64,000 nucleotides of DNA from the NCBI GenBank assembly GCA_021613335.1, contig JAJTWR010000011.1:62001-126000 (forward strand). Direction: 5' to 3'. Source of the DNA: Whitmania pigra. Its lineage: Eukaryota > Annelida > Clitellata > Hirudinida > Haemopidae. A model generated the notes under the pieces. It made no database searches and was not told where the DNA came from. It saw nothing but the letters and a program-made list of their open reading frames with translations. Made by a program: the position numbers and the translations under genes. Positions 11,394 to 23,514 of the stretch are shown piece by piece. Numbering within the stretch: the stretch's first letter is position 1; every line of letters begins with the position of its first letter.

Positions 11394-14300
11394 CCTCCTT
11401 TCTCGTTGCGACTAAAAATATGATTAGTGTGTAATAAAGGCTTTAAAGCATTTCCATAATAAATCAACATTTAGTCTACTTGATTTAGTAACGCCGTAAT
11501 GCTTAGGATGGAAACGAAATTTTCGACTTGCAATTGTCGAACTTAATTGGGCGAATTCGGATATTTTAAATTAAATAAATTTTGTTAACAAACAATCAAA
11601 TTATACAAGCACAATTTTCACTCACTCACTGATAATATGACAAATTGTCCGCATATAAGTGAGATTTTTGTTATTCTTATTATATATATACATCCAAATG
11701 ATATAAAGAATAGAAGTGACACGCCACGCCTATCAGTCCAATGGTTAAAGTTACTTTCAATGAAAACAATGTTTTATTTAATTTAAATATTCAAATAATC
11801 TTACAATCCTCGATACTCAAAACACCCAACAATTCTTCAAACATAATCCTCTTCATTCCTGCCGCACAAGCTGTAAGTTTGTTGTCATAAGAATGTTTGT
11901 CTCATTGTTGTCGCTAGCAAACTCTGTGATTATGTTTAATAGACATATTTAAGAGGGTCTTCAAATGCTGGATTACGAGTTTTCAATCTTTTATGTGGTT
12001 TACGCATCATCTTAGATATAGTCTTCATCAAACCACATAAATAAAAATCTCATTACGAAATGCTGTCGAATTCCTCAAAAGCTTTTTTGTATGTACTGTG
12101 TCTTTGTTTCATAGCAACACCGTGATTTCGAATCAGAAACTGCATATTATAAATAGGCTTTAATTGACGTTTAGGTCGGCAACTAACATCTTCAAAGGCA
12201 CAAAGCATTCCGATTTCTACGGCACCAAAATTCAAAACAAATTAATGATAAAATCCCTTTCGATTGCCAATTACTGTAAGACTAACAACCTGCCTAACAA
12301 TACCTTGTTTCTTTTTTCTAACCCATTCCTGAAGTGGGAAACTCTGTAGGGGGTTCTTTGATGACGGTTAACAGACGAAAGTTATTCGAAATCATAAGTT
12401 GAAAATATTCAAGCTTTGATGTGAACAGTTTCGCAATTCTACTTCATTACGCTTTGGTGAATAACAATGTTTGTTAAAACACAGTGTTTATTCACAGTGA
12501 ATAAAGATTCAATGCAAAAGTTTAAGATTCTCTTTTTAATTTTTTTAATTGTGGAAAAGGAGATTTAATGCCTTGTTAACATAATAACAACTTCATAAAT
12601 TGAAGCATATTCTTGAGAAGCTTGACCTCTAATGATTAGAGTCCAACATTCCTGTTCATCTTACTTAACAAAACTCGGGATTGTAAAAATACAAGATGCT
12701 TAATGTTGTTCATTTGTATGGCGCTACAAGCTCAGCGTGAGCAGGTTAGAGGTTTGTTCAAGAATCCCTTGAGCATTGCTGGCATTTTCGCCGCAAATTA
12801 AAGGTGTGTGTCGAAATTCGTTCTGCATGGCGGTATAATATACAATGTATATACACTTCTTGTTAATTATTGTTATATTCTTTTCTGGATTTTCCTGGCG
12901 CCGATTGAAAATGACTTAATTATGATATTAAAAGACATCATAAGTCCAAATCTTCATAACGAACTTTATATTTTCGATATAATGGTATTCTACTGATATT
13001 ATAACAAAAACACGACAAATCATCTGAGGCATTCATCCATAAAACCAGGTTTCCATTAATCAATGATGATTAATAATCATGGCATAAAATGGTTCTCGGA
13101 AACATTTTACAATTTTCACGGTCGATGATTACATCGTCAAGAGATAATTTCCTGCTCACAATTATGCTATTATTAAGGAGGATAAGATCCGTTCTTAAGT
13201 TTAACGTATAGAGAATGTATCAAACATTTTCAAGTTTAATTTTTATTTGTGAATAAATATAATTTAATAATAATTTATTTTTTTCTTCTCAAAATATTTT
13301 ATTAATATTTAAGTCTAGTGGCAGTTATAATATGTTTATAATCTTATAATATAATATAATATAGTATGATTATAATCTTAATAATATCCAGAGGTCAATC
13401 ACTTAATCAATTGCGTCGATATGTAACTGACTCCTGAGAAGCAACAGTTCCTTTGAAGTTTTCAAGAGATCTCCTGCTAATTGGGAGTCTTATCTTGGAT
13501 GCTGGTGAGAATGAGTTCGTTGATTGTCCTTTTGAGGAACATTTTGTTTGTTTTACTGTTTGAGGTTCTTCTGCATGTGAATGGGGCCATTTTTCTTTTG
13601 ATCTTGGATGATTTCATCAATCAGACCCTTTGTACAAAATAAAGTAGTACATGCAAATCAAAACATATTAATAATACATTTTTAAGGCCCCTGTTCTAAA
13701 CTTTTGGGTGGCTTTCTTGATGGACCAAGTTGTCATATTCTACCGCATCTATCATCATCAAGTTGTCGACCTGAGTTTGTCAGGAAAGCTGACATTGGAT
13801 TTGACACAGGATTAAACCTTCGTAACAGTCATGCGTGAAAATAGAGTCACGAACGGAAAAGCTGGTAATTTTGCAGGGTCTGACTTGCGCAACAAGACAG
13901 CCAGAAATTATCACCGGATGAGTCCTTGGTAACGGGTCGTCGTCAAGCTAATCAAGACCGACACGCGATCCATCAAATTTTAAGCTGTGAATCGCCAGAT
14001 TTTTAGAAAGTCACCACGAAATAGGAAGGTTGAAAGTCAAATAAATTATGAGAACCACTCTTTAGATTCGTTTGAAAATAAGGCATGCATTAATTGCATT
14101 AATTAGTACATTAATCTGCTCGCGTTGATGGCTTGTGTGAGTTTGTAAGTCACACATGGAGTGATGGCTTTGTGTGAGCAAACAGTCTCTCCACTGGAAG
14201 GCACAGCAAGACATCCTTCTGGCACGTTTCCATTTCTTTTCATACATTTACTTCTACAACCCTTTCGGTGGATTCCTTTGAATTCTTCGTGCTACCTAAT

Positions 14301-15497
14301 TATCCCCTGTTTTCATTTGTTATTTTTTCGTGACTACGTCGTAATGACACGCGTCATTCCAAGCGTTGTGCAATCAAAACCACTCGCCTCCAAATTAACT
14401 AGGCACGTTTACTGCTGTCCTCCTCATCATTACCATCGCCGAATTCCTAATTTCTCCTCAATTAGTGTCTATTAAAAACTATTAAGATGACAGACGGATA
14501 TTAAACTTTCATCGTGTCAGTTTTTATGAATATATTGAGAAGATGAATAATATAAGAAATAATCACGAATCACTTAACTTTGCAAAATGTTTTAAATTCT
14601 TCTATGTTTTCATTCATTTGTATGCATCAAAGTTCTATCAAGCCTAAGTCACTAAATGCATAAAATAAAATGTATTACAAACAAAGCAAATAATAAAATA
14701 TATATTATTAATATATTAGGAATTGTAGTTTTCATGAAATAATAGATCGGGCGATATTAAATTTCTCACATCATATCGTATCCATCATCATCATCATCAT
14801 CACCATCGACTTACCGCTATATTCCACTCGTTGACTTCCTTCACCCAATAAATGTCACTCCTTTATCTAAATCCTTAATAACGATCTTAACGCCATTTGC
14901 GTGAACAGTAATAATAAAGTCCTAAACATTATCATTAATAGTTTAATAATTATTGATAATATAGATATTAATATGAAATATAAAGTTCTAAACATTATCA
15001 TTAATAGTTAAATAATTATTGATAATATAGATATTAATATGAAATATAAAGTTCTAAACATTATCATTAATAGTTTAATAATTATTGATAATATAGATAT
15101 TAATATGAAATATAAAGTTCTAAACATTATCATTAATAGTTAAATAATTATTGACAACATAGATTTTAATATGAAATGCTGAAGAACCGAACACCCTTTT
15201 TCTGCGTTCACATGCGGAGAGATTGAGACCGAGTCTATTAAGTATGATTGTTTAGAAACACAAATATTTTACAAATTCACCTCTATTCCAATAAAAATGT
15301 GTATTAGCATAGTAGAATTATATCAGAAAATGTATTTTTATTTAAAATTTAAGAGCACACAGAACACAAGAAGTCTTGAAAATAAATGCAAGCTTTTCCA
15401 AGCATTCACAAGCTCCCAAAGTCAATCTGCTCTGAAACATAATACATGCAACCAATTGTCAATCAACAATTTCATCATTCAACCAACTGCAAACAAA
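11394..15497. other. Gene-poor spacer with a possible stray exon
   Basis: About 4.1 kb without a supported gene. On minus, 12235-12053 is open for 60 codons (CAFEDVSCRPKRQLKPIYNM in the middle) and could end at a GTAATG donor, but I found no partner exon in phase and no family. A TATATATA run near 11683-11691 could be a promoter element for the minus gene at 10173-11393. A (TCA)n run lies near 14786-14803 and the 66-bp satellite at 14917-15178 has its own entry. The last 200 bp before 15498 are the 3' flank of ZW10. Confidence 0.4.
14917..15178. repeat. 66-bp tandem satellite, about 4 copies
   Basis: The motif beginning CTAAACATTATCATTAATAG recurs at 14922, 14988, 15054 and 15120, an exact 66-bp period, with few differences between the first three copies and more decay in the fourth. 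Each unit holds an imperfect palindrome (ATTATCATTAAT against TAATTATTGATAAT) that could fold into a hairpin. Over 85% A+T by eye. Confidence 0.9.
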
Positions 15498-18400
15498 TCA
15501 TTTAAACATTTTCAGAATCTTGTCCAGGTCCGATCCACTGAATGCCAGAGAAAGAAATGCCTTTGCTTCTGGAGCGGTAAGGACCTCGCCCACAACGTTT
15601 CGGTTGACCACAAATTCTCCCTTTTTTCCATCCCTGACGCACCACCTAGCCAATACTCTTCGTTGACTCAGGAAAGGTTCGGTGATGAACCTCAACTCTT
15701 GTAACTTTTTCCAACTTGAAACATTTTTGTTAAGGAACTGATTTGGACAGGATGTGTCAAACATTTGGAGAACAATCTTATCCGAGATGAAGTTCAGGCA
15801 AGTTCTCATGAAATCCAAAAGTCCGTTCCGAAGACGTTCCGTTTCGGTGTCGCACGGATCAGGGGCACTCAAAACCTTTGCCGTTGTTGTATTTCTCGTT
15901 GGGAGAAAATCCAATGCCAAATTGAAGCAATATTCGATGACTGAATGAATGACTTTATTCAATAGAGCACCTGAAAATTGATTGATTTTATTGAAATCAC
16001 TTTATTGATCACTTCAATTCTTCAATCAACCAGCAAATAACAAATCAATCCAATCATCAGAATAAAATGCCAACAAAAAGCCAGAACAAAGAAATTGTCA
16101 TAAATTTAAAGACTCACCCAAAGATTTGTGAAGAGTGTCCTTTTGCAAGACTCCTGTCCAGACCTTCTGAAGGTAGAAGAGTTGCTCCTTGACTTCGAGG
16201 AGTGCACCCATCGACCTCTTGTAGACATTTTCACCGGCATCTGTAAAAATCATTCGAATGCTTCAATCATCTACTTCTGAGAAGCTGCAACTGAAAAGAC
16301 AAACCTCTTTTATCAAAACCCATCTTCAAAATATTTACAAATTCTGTTTGCTTTCGTGCCAGAAATGAAGCAAGAGAACTGCATGCTATTTTCTTAAGAT
16401 CACATTGAAGATCAAAGAAAGTCAGTCCCAGAGGAAGCTTCGGAAGAGTGTCGGACGAAGATGGTGCCCGACCTTTCTTTGGCTTTCTCTTTTGTTCTTC
16501 AGGTCTCATGTGATGTTCCAGCAACAGGAGGTGATGAGACACGTAAAGACAGTCGTTGTGGTGGAGTGCTGAGTGAGGTTGAAAATATTGCGTTAAGAAA
16601 TACGAAAGTAATAACAACAATACCAGTTATTAGAGCAAGTAATAATAACAATACCGGCTATTAGAGCATTTCCTTCGATGTCCCTTTTGTGGATGGTTGG
16701 CATGCACTCGACAAACAACTCGACAACCAATCGAATGCATTGGTACGTCCTCATGAGCTCCTCTTCGCAGGTTTTTTTCATGATGGGTTCTGACCTCGAT
16801 TTCCGACTCTTCCCAAGCGAGCTTACGGAATCATGACCGAGAATGGAGACATTTCTAGATGTGGCATTCAATATGGAAGCATCGGCAGTTGTTTGGTTCT
16901 GGGTTGTATTACAAATGTTGGTGTTGTTGTGGACTGAGTTGGTAAAAGGCTGAGTCAAAGGATCAGTGGCCTCGACTTCCATTGCTTCGTAAAAAAGATC
17001 GACTATTCTGCTCCCCGATAGGCTGATAATAAATGTCAACAATAACAAGACCAAGATTATAATAGTAACATGAGAACTAATGCTAAATAATTAATACAAT
17101 AATTTGTGTTAAAGTTTAAACCGATTTCTATTTCATAATAAAAATATTTCTAAATGAACTGATATTACGAACCTGATGCAACACTCCTTAAACTTCATCA
17201 AATCAGGCAGCAGATCCTCGCAAGCCTCAAAGACTCTGTGAAACTTGGAGCACACCGGGGAGTTACTAAAGCCCGTAATTGGTCCATCGCCTGATGCACC
17301 TTGTTCCCTTTCAGCTTCATATTCATTCTTAACGGCCCGACCAACCTTGACAACAAAGTGAAGATTCTCGTGCACCAATTTAGAAGCATTGTTGAGTATC
17401 GACGAGTAAAGGCCAGGTTCAGAAGTCAGCGAGTTCAGAGCCAATGCCAAGTTTGAAGCTTCTTCAGCTGCAATAATTTTTAAACAAACGAATATGACAT
17501 TCTTGTCAAATAAACTTAGCACGCTTTTTGAAATACCAAATGATTGAATCTTATAATAGCTCTGCTAAAAAACAATAAAAGCTAACAAATACATCTTGTT
17601 AACCAATAAAAATTTTTCGTATCTTAGACTTGCTTTGAATACTAGAATAAATAATGAAATGTTTTAGGCATAACAGATCTTAACGACAAACGTTGCTAAA
17701 CTACTTCATGCAAACCTCGAATGAACTTCTTGTTAGCAAAATCTTTTAGAAGCAGCTTGAAGGTTTCAACCAACTGCATGCGAACTTCTTGCGTCAGTAG
17801 TGCAAAATCGGTCCTGTCTGGACTCAAGCAGTCAATAAGAAACTCAAACATGGCACGACCCCTCCCTTTTGAGCCAAGTTTTTCGACAAGTGACAAATGC
17901 TTCATTTTGTCTTCCAGAGGATTCTTCAACTTTTCAAACAAAAATTCAAGGAGCGACATCAGGAGACAAATTCTTTCCCACAAAGACTTTGCTTTTCCGT
18001 CACTCCTTGTGAGCTGGAGAGGATCTTGTCTAATGATCAATTCCTGACTCGATATGCTAACATCAGCATAACTGGAGCTCATGATGGGTTGGAAAAAGTA
18101 GGTCATTAAGTCATCAAAAAACTCTGCAATGAGTCTTTCTAGGCAACCAAATTTCTCTAGACTCTCAAGTACTTCAACCCATCTCTCTACAAATTCCACC
18201 TAAAACATAATCAGTTCTATATTAAATTCAACTGTTTGTAACGTACATCAGCAACAGCCTTTAGTTTGCACAAACCTCAGAACACTTAATGATCAATTTG
18301 GTCTCCACAGAATTCTTCACCCACATGATGTTGCCAAAAAAGATCTGAAACCAAAGATTGAATTATATGATTTGGCAATGTTTTTGTCGTTATAACCTTA

Positions 18401-19436
18401 TTAACGTGATCGTTACCTTCTTCAACCTAACGAGAACATCAGCAGCTATCATGTTGACCTTCCTGTCGACGGTTTCCACGATCGGGAACTCCTTTCGAGC
18501 CTCTTCGTCGGTGAGGAACAAGTCGAAGATGTTGTTGGCGATGTCTAAAAAGTGAAGATAAAATTGAATGTAACTCTAATACGTAAAATTACAATTTATG
18601 AAAAATAACAGCAACCTTTAAACTTGTCGTATCTCTCTACGACGTCACAAAATGCGTTCGACCTCTGGCTGGTCCTCATGGCCTCGACTTCACCGTCCAC
18701 GGGAAGCAACCAATTGCAGCCCGACAGGAGAAGCTCCAGACGATTTATTTTTGCTTCGATCGTCACAGAACGACCTTCAACCGCTCCCAATGACTTGCGT
18801 CGATCGGGCTGAAAAGAAAAACTGTTTGCATTCATAAATTCATCACATAAATTAAAAAATTTGAAATTTTATTCAAAAGCCAAATTAACATAACTAAACA
18901 AGTAATAATAACAATGTTGGGAGATCTCAAGAAATGAAAGCCATGATATCAACAAATACAAAATATCAAATCAATTCTCACCAGTTTTTCAGCATAGTTC
19001 CTAATTTCTTGAAATAACTCAGTAAGCTTCAATAGCTTTTCACAAAAGTATTCTGTATCAAACTCCACCAACTCATGAGTTTCATATTTCTTTCGAAGAA
19101 TCCCACACATTTCTGCCTTCAACTCTTCAATATTCCTTGACAACTCAAGCAGATGACTCGCAAACATTTCCCCATCAATAAATGATGACTTGATTTCAGT
19201 TTTCTCAGGTACCAGAACATTTTGTACGAAAGCTAGAAGGTAACGAAAAATATGTTATTAAATTATAAAACTATAGATTTTAAATCAAATTAATAGTAAA
19301 TTGCTAAGACAGTCGTAGATCAGATTGCAACTCTAAATGAAAAAAACAATATGAGCATTAACAGTTAGAATACTTCATAAAATGAAAAATCCAAATATAA
19401 AAATTATACATCTCTCATAGACTCACTTTCGCTCAT
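15498..19436 (-). CDS. ZW10: ZW10, kinetochore and Golgi-ER tethering protein
   Basis: Orthologue of ZW10, a subunit of the Rod-Zwilch-ZW10 complex that recruits dynein and Mad1/Mad2 to kinetochores, and of the NRZ/Dsl1 tether (with RINT1 and NBAS) for Golgi-to-ER vesicles. Eleven exons, all GT-AG with consistent phase: 19436-19427, 19232-18982, 18808-18616, 18544-18417, 18344-18276, 18199-17716, 17467-17173, 17022-16655, 16568-16305, 16240-16118, 15970-15498; 2658 nt, 885 aa, somewhat longer than the vertebrate protein (about 780). Recognisable family blocks: N-terminal METFVQNVLV-like start, KDFANKKF, ALHHNDCLYVSHHLLLLEHH (vertebrate [20 protein letters not shown]), GALLNKVIHSVI and the C-terminal APEAKAFLSLAF. 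The first exon codes only MSE plus one base. Helical throughout, no membrane segment. A Ser/Thr/Asn-rich insert (exon 8) accounts for part of the extra length. Confidence 0.95.
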
Positions 19437-20097
19437 TTTTAATGTTGATTTCAATGTGTTATATTAACTAACGAAACTAGAATAATGCAACTTAACGATC
19501 AAGCAAAACAAATACAAGCCTTCAAACTTAAGCGCTCGAATTTTAGTGATGAGTTTGTGAGACTTAGCGAGGCCTAAGAATATCAGATATTTTAACCTAA
19601 AATTATTTCAGTAAATAAAAATTATTATATAAAATTCTATATTTATATGGAAATATTCTTTGTATCGCATTTTTTAAAATTACGAGCTTCCATTCTTCCA
19701 TCCCTCAGTCTACACTAGGACTTACTCCAGGTTGTCACCAGTCTTTCACGGTTACCACTCGGTCTATTCCATAGTTACCCAATGCCTCGGCGAACTAAAA
19801 ACCCAGTCGGCACGGTCCTTGGTAGAAGTTTCTGGTTAACCCGTTATTACTGCTAAATAAAAATACTAATTAATTAACCTTAGACCACGTATTTTTTTAA
19901 TTAAGTGTTATTTTTTAATAATTAAATATAGGTTAGCGCACTTTTGCATGTCATAAACAAGATTTCCAACTAGTTAAATTAGTTCTGTTAAGTTACTTAT
20001 TTATTTATTTTATTATAGTCCTTTGTATAACTGAGATGATTTGGACTTCTGTTAAGTTACGCATCAAAGTGGCTTAAATACCGGCCAAATGGCGCGA
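19437..20097. other. Spacer upstream of ZW10
   Basis: Must hold the ZW10 promoter and 5' UTR on minus. No TATA or CCAAT box stands out. A segment of more balanced base composition near 19685-19840 has no open frame that I can support. Confidence 0.35.
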
Positions 20098-20193
20098 GCC
20101 CCGGTGGCGCAATCGGTTAGCGCGCCGTACTTATAGGCAGTGCGTTGAAGCTAAGAGATGCGGAGGTTGTGAGTTCGATCCTCACCCGGGGCA
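20098..20193 (+). tRNA. tRNA-Ile (anticodon UAU) with a 22-nt intron
   Basis: Full cloverleaf: acceptor stem GCCCCGG pairs with CCGGGGC (20186-20192), discriminator A at 20193. The D arm (GCGC, loop AATCGGTTA, GCGC) and T arm (GTGAG, loop TTCGATC, CTCAC) serve as A and B boxes. Anticodon stem CCGTA pairs with TGCGG (one T-G pair). The loop reads CTTATA then A, anticodon TAT at 20132-20134. The intron is 20136-20157, one base 3' of the anticodon, the usual place. The intron in tRNA-Ile(UAU) is widely conserved in animals, and the body closely resembles the vertebrate gene. It reads the AUA codon. Confidence 0.96.
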
Positions 20194-21249
20194 AGCAACT
20201 GTTTTTCGTTAGCGCCTTCGACAATCTCTAGCGTTAGTTGTAGTTTCATGCTCAATCAATCACTATTCGACACTCTAACCCGGCTTAATCGTTTATTTTG
20301 TTCTAGGCTTCAATTTCACATAAGAAAATCTGCTCTTTTTAGACTGCTATGGTCACTATTATCAGTTGCAAACAACCTGTTAAGGCAGATGTTTTTATGG
20401 GGAGCACTTAGCAACATTGCACTCTATGTACTTCATAAACTTTGGCTCAAGACTCTTACACTTCGACACCTCATCCATGATTCATACTTTTGCTTTCAAG
20501 AGATTCAGTTTTGCTTCATCAATCCAGACTTCCCAATTTACTATAAACTCGAACATATAGTCATCCTCCCCTCCCAGGCCAAGAAAAATGTCCCATGATT
20601 CACCACATTTTTATGTCAACAGAACCTTCAAACCATGGAATTATCTGCTCCCCTAAACCATCAACTCCACAATCCTAACTTGACTCCAGTCTTTCTCTTC
20701 CACCAATCTTAACTGCTTATAATTGAATGATTTCAATTGTTGTATCACTATATATCTATATAATTATACATTTGTATCAGCTGTCATTGGTGACCCTTCA
20801 ATATGTTTAAATAAAATAAATAAAAAATTATGAACCCAAAGTAAATATTCATATTCTCTTTTAGGGACAGGCTTCACTCAATAGGATGGATGTTAACAAC
20901 AAATAAACAACATTAATAATAGCAACAATAATAGCATTATTTCAGTGACAATAGTTTATGTCTTTTAAATGGTTTAACTAAATAAATAATTTGAAGCAGG
21001 ATGCAAAATTATGATATTTCTCAGGAGTGGAACACATGCAGTATCTCTTTAATTGGAGCTCTGGAAAAGCATTATTGAGTCAATGTTTTTAAAATTAATT
21101 TGTTATGTCAGAACAAATTGGCTATTTATCATAATTGACAAAATGTAAAAAGGGACTTATTCCCATTAAAAATAAATTATTACATTAATAATAAAAGTTT
21201 GTCCACAAGTTAACAATTGAATAACACAAATAACCATTGCAAATCACAT
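20194..21249. other. Spacer between the tRNA and the RING fusion gene
   Basis: Contains the 3' flank of the minus gene that ends at 21250. The open frame on plus at 20248-20598 is hydrophobic and shows no family or splice support, so I do not call it. Otherwise AT-rich with poly-A-like runs near 20810-20830. Confidence 0.4.
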
Positions 21250-23514
21250 TCACCTGCAGATTGGACATGTTTCCTGGTTAACAATGAGTGACCATGAGCA
21301 CGACGAACACGTTAGAAGATGCCGACAGGGGCACAACAGAGTGTCTCTCTCAGCATCCATGCAAATGGCACATTCCCTTGAGGATGGTGACGAAGCATAG
21401 TCTTTAATCAAATGTGCCATTCACATTAATTATATTTGTAATAGGCTTAACTAAAACTTATTGGTGACATACTTTCCAAGTGACCCAGTTGCATAGTAGG
21501 AGGTGCAGGAGTTAAAGAACTTGAAGAAAATGACAAATTTAGACACAATGAATCTGAGGTGGATGACAACAGTGGATGGGATGAATTGTCATCAGGCTTG
21601 GAACATGTTAACATCTGATCGGAACTGAATTTTTCTAGACATTCTGAATTACGATAATGTTCTCATTTATTATATTCCACAACTTCAAAAAATTCATGAA
21701 AATAAATGAATGCTAGCCATCAAGATATCGATAACCAACAATAATTATTATTCTAAGCCATGCAACTCTCACTCGCTTTTCTGAAAGCTGCCTCCTTTTC
21801 TGTGAGTGTAAATGGTTCGCATTTTCTTGAAATCATGATCTTTCCCATATCACAAAGGAACGTGGAAACTGCAAATAAGTAATGTCAATGATAATATTTA
21901 GTTAATGTCCTAACAACAACATCCCTTGTATTCAAGCAAAAAGTTAACAATAATGACCATAAGTGATAACATCTTGTGATGAAAATGAATTCTTGACAAC
22001 CTCAACTTCAGGTATGCATAGAACAGGGTACAAGAACCTTACCCCTAGTGTTCTCTAAGATAATTAATGAAAAAAACTTATAAACGAAATGCTAATTAAA
22101 TATATGAACATAGGTAATGTTTTCAACTTCTGGATTCTCCATATGTTCAACAATTGAATCAAGATTCAAAGAGATTGTCCCCGAACAAATGATGGAATTT
22201 AGAGGGCAATGAGCCTTGATTTCTGTTAATAGTTACCATGGATATCAATAAATTAATTAAAAATTGCTATTGGCATAAAATAAATCTTAATCTGCATTAG
22301 TTCCTTACATAAAAAGAATTAATCTAAAATGCATAAAAAAGATTATATTTTTGATTCAAAACCTTTTTTCAGGTAAACTAAAAGAGTAAACATCTATTCT
22401 ATATAATTCCTTTAGTATTAATAAAACCTACACTTAAACCAATTCATATCCTAAACGAACTTCATAACATTGGACAAAACCTCTAAAGATGTTTCTCTTC
22501 ACACTGAGGTCTTCAACAACTGACTCAAAAATTATGTCTGAATTGTGCACAGCCAGTTTCAGACTATCCATATACAGGATACTACCCTTAGAGAAACAGA
22601 ATTCAATTAATTTAATAAAATGTTTATAAAACTGTTTGTGAAAGACAATTATAAGATGAAATTGTCACAATACAATGAATCTCACAAAGATAGGATATAT
22701 CAGTACAATGCAGTTGTAAAGACATAGAAATTTTATGGCATTGCTTGATATACATGGGAGTTGGAATATAACAATATATAACATCAAAATCTATTTTAAA
22801 AAATTATTAAAACAGCATTATTACAACAACTCAAGAAATAAAATCAACAAATGTAAAAACTATTATAAATGCATTATACTAATCTTTTATAAAATAATTA
22901 AAAAGAAACATTTACAAATGCATTCTGTGTCAACTATTCCACTCAATCTACCTTTTTGAGTAGGAACTTTGGGAGTCCGTCCTTGACAAGTTGTAACCGA
23001 TCATTCTCGATGGTCTCCTTGGCTAAGTTTAGTTTCAAGACGTTGGAGTCATGTAGTGCCACATGGTGGCCATGTAGAGCCAATTCACCTAAAATCAATC
23101 ATCAGTCCTACATTTTTGTTTATCTTAACTCATTTGAAGTTATAACATAAATTCAGAATCACAGACATCAAAATTATTTTATTGTATTGTCAATATTCTT
23201 TTTATCTTTATGAACTATTTTTATCATTGGTATTAACAATCCTAAGTGATCAAAAAACTGAATTACTATTTCATTGACAAACTCTATAGCTGGATTTTAG
23301 ATTTGTTTGCTGCTGGTTACTCTTATATTTCATTAATTCTTATATTTCCATCAAACAGATAATGTTTGTCAATTTTTTGAATGTCCAATTCGTTTATTAA
23401 TAAAGAATTAGAGTCAACTAATTTCGATATAATTTAAGTAATCCCAAGGAACTCACAAGCTATTTTCGCTCCCATGGTACCACAACCGATAACTGCTACT
23501 TTAACCATACTCAT
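21250..23514 (-). CDS. 3-hydroxyacyl-CoA dehydrogenase NAD domain fused to RING finger
   Basis: Eight exons, phases all consistent: 23514-23457, 23088-22952, 22586-22481, 22222-22128, 22054-21958, 21868-21773, 21643-21473, 21401-21250; 912 nt, 303 aa. Residues 3-196 are the NAD-binding half of 3-hydroxyacyl-CoA dehydrogenase: a Rossmann start KVAVIGCGTMGAKIACELAL (GxGxxG), HHVALHDS with the Asp that binds adenosine ribose, and SDIIFESVVEDLSVKRNIF. GVRFLYPVLCIPEVEVV aligns without gaps to the family GLHFFNPVPVMKLVEV: the catalytic His is Arg and the following Asn is Tyr, while the Glu is kept. The C-terminal substrate/dimer domain is missing. A Ser-rich linker leads to a C3HC4 RING (about 263-303): CAIC, CRH, CSSC, CPIC, ending CR-stop. 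Probably an E3 ligase with a non-catalytic nucleotide-sensing or scaffold domain (inference). The donor of exon 4 (GAA then GTTGAA) is weak, chosen because it gives a gapless alignment. Confidence 0.85.

Noticed and set aside
20248..20598. 116-codon plus frame rich in Leu
   Set aside because: No family resemblance, no splice partner, low-quality composition; likely chance.
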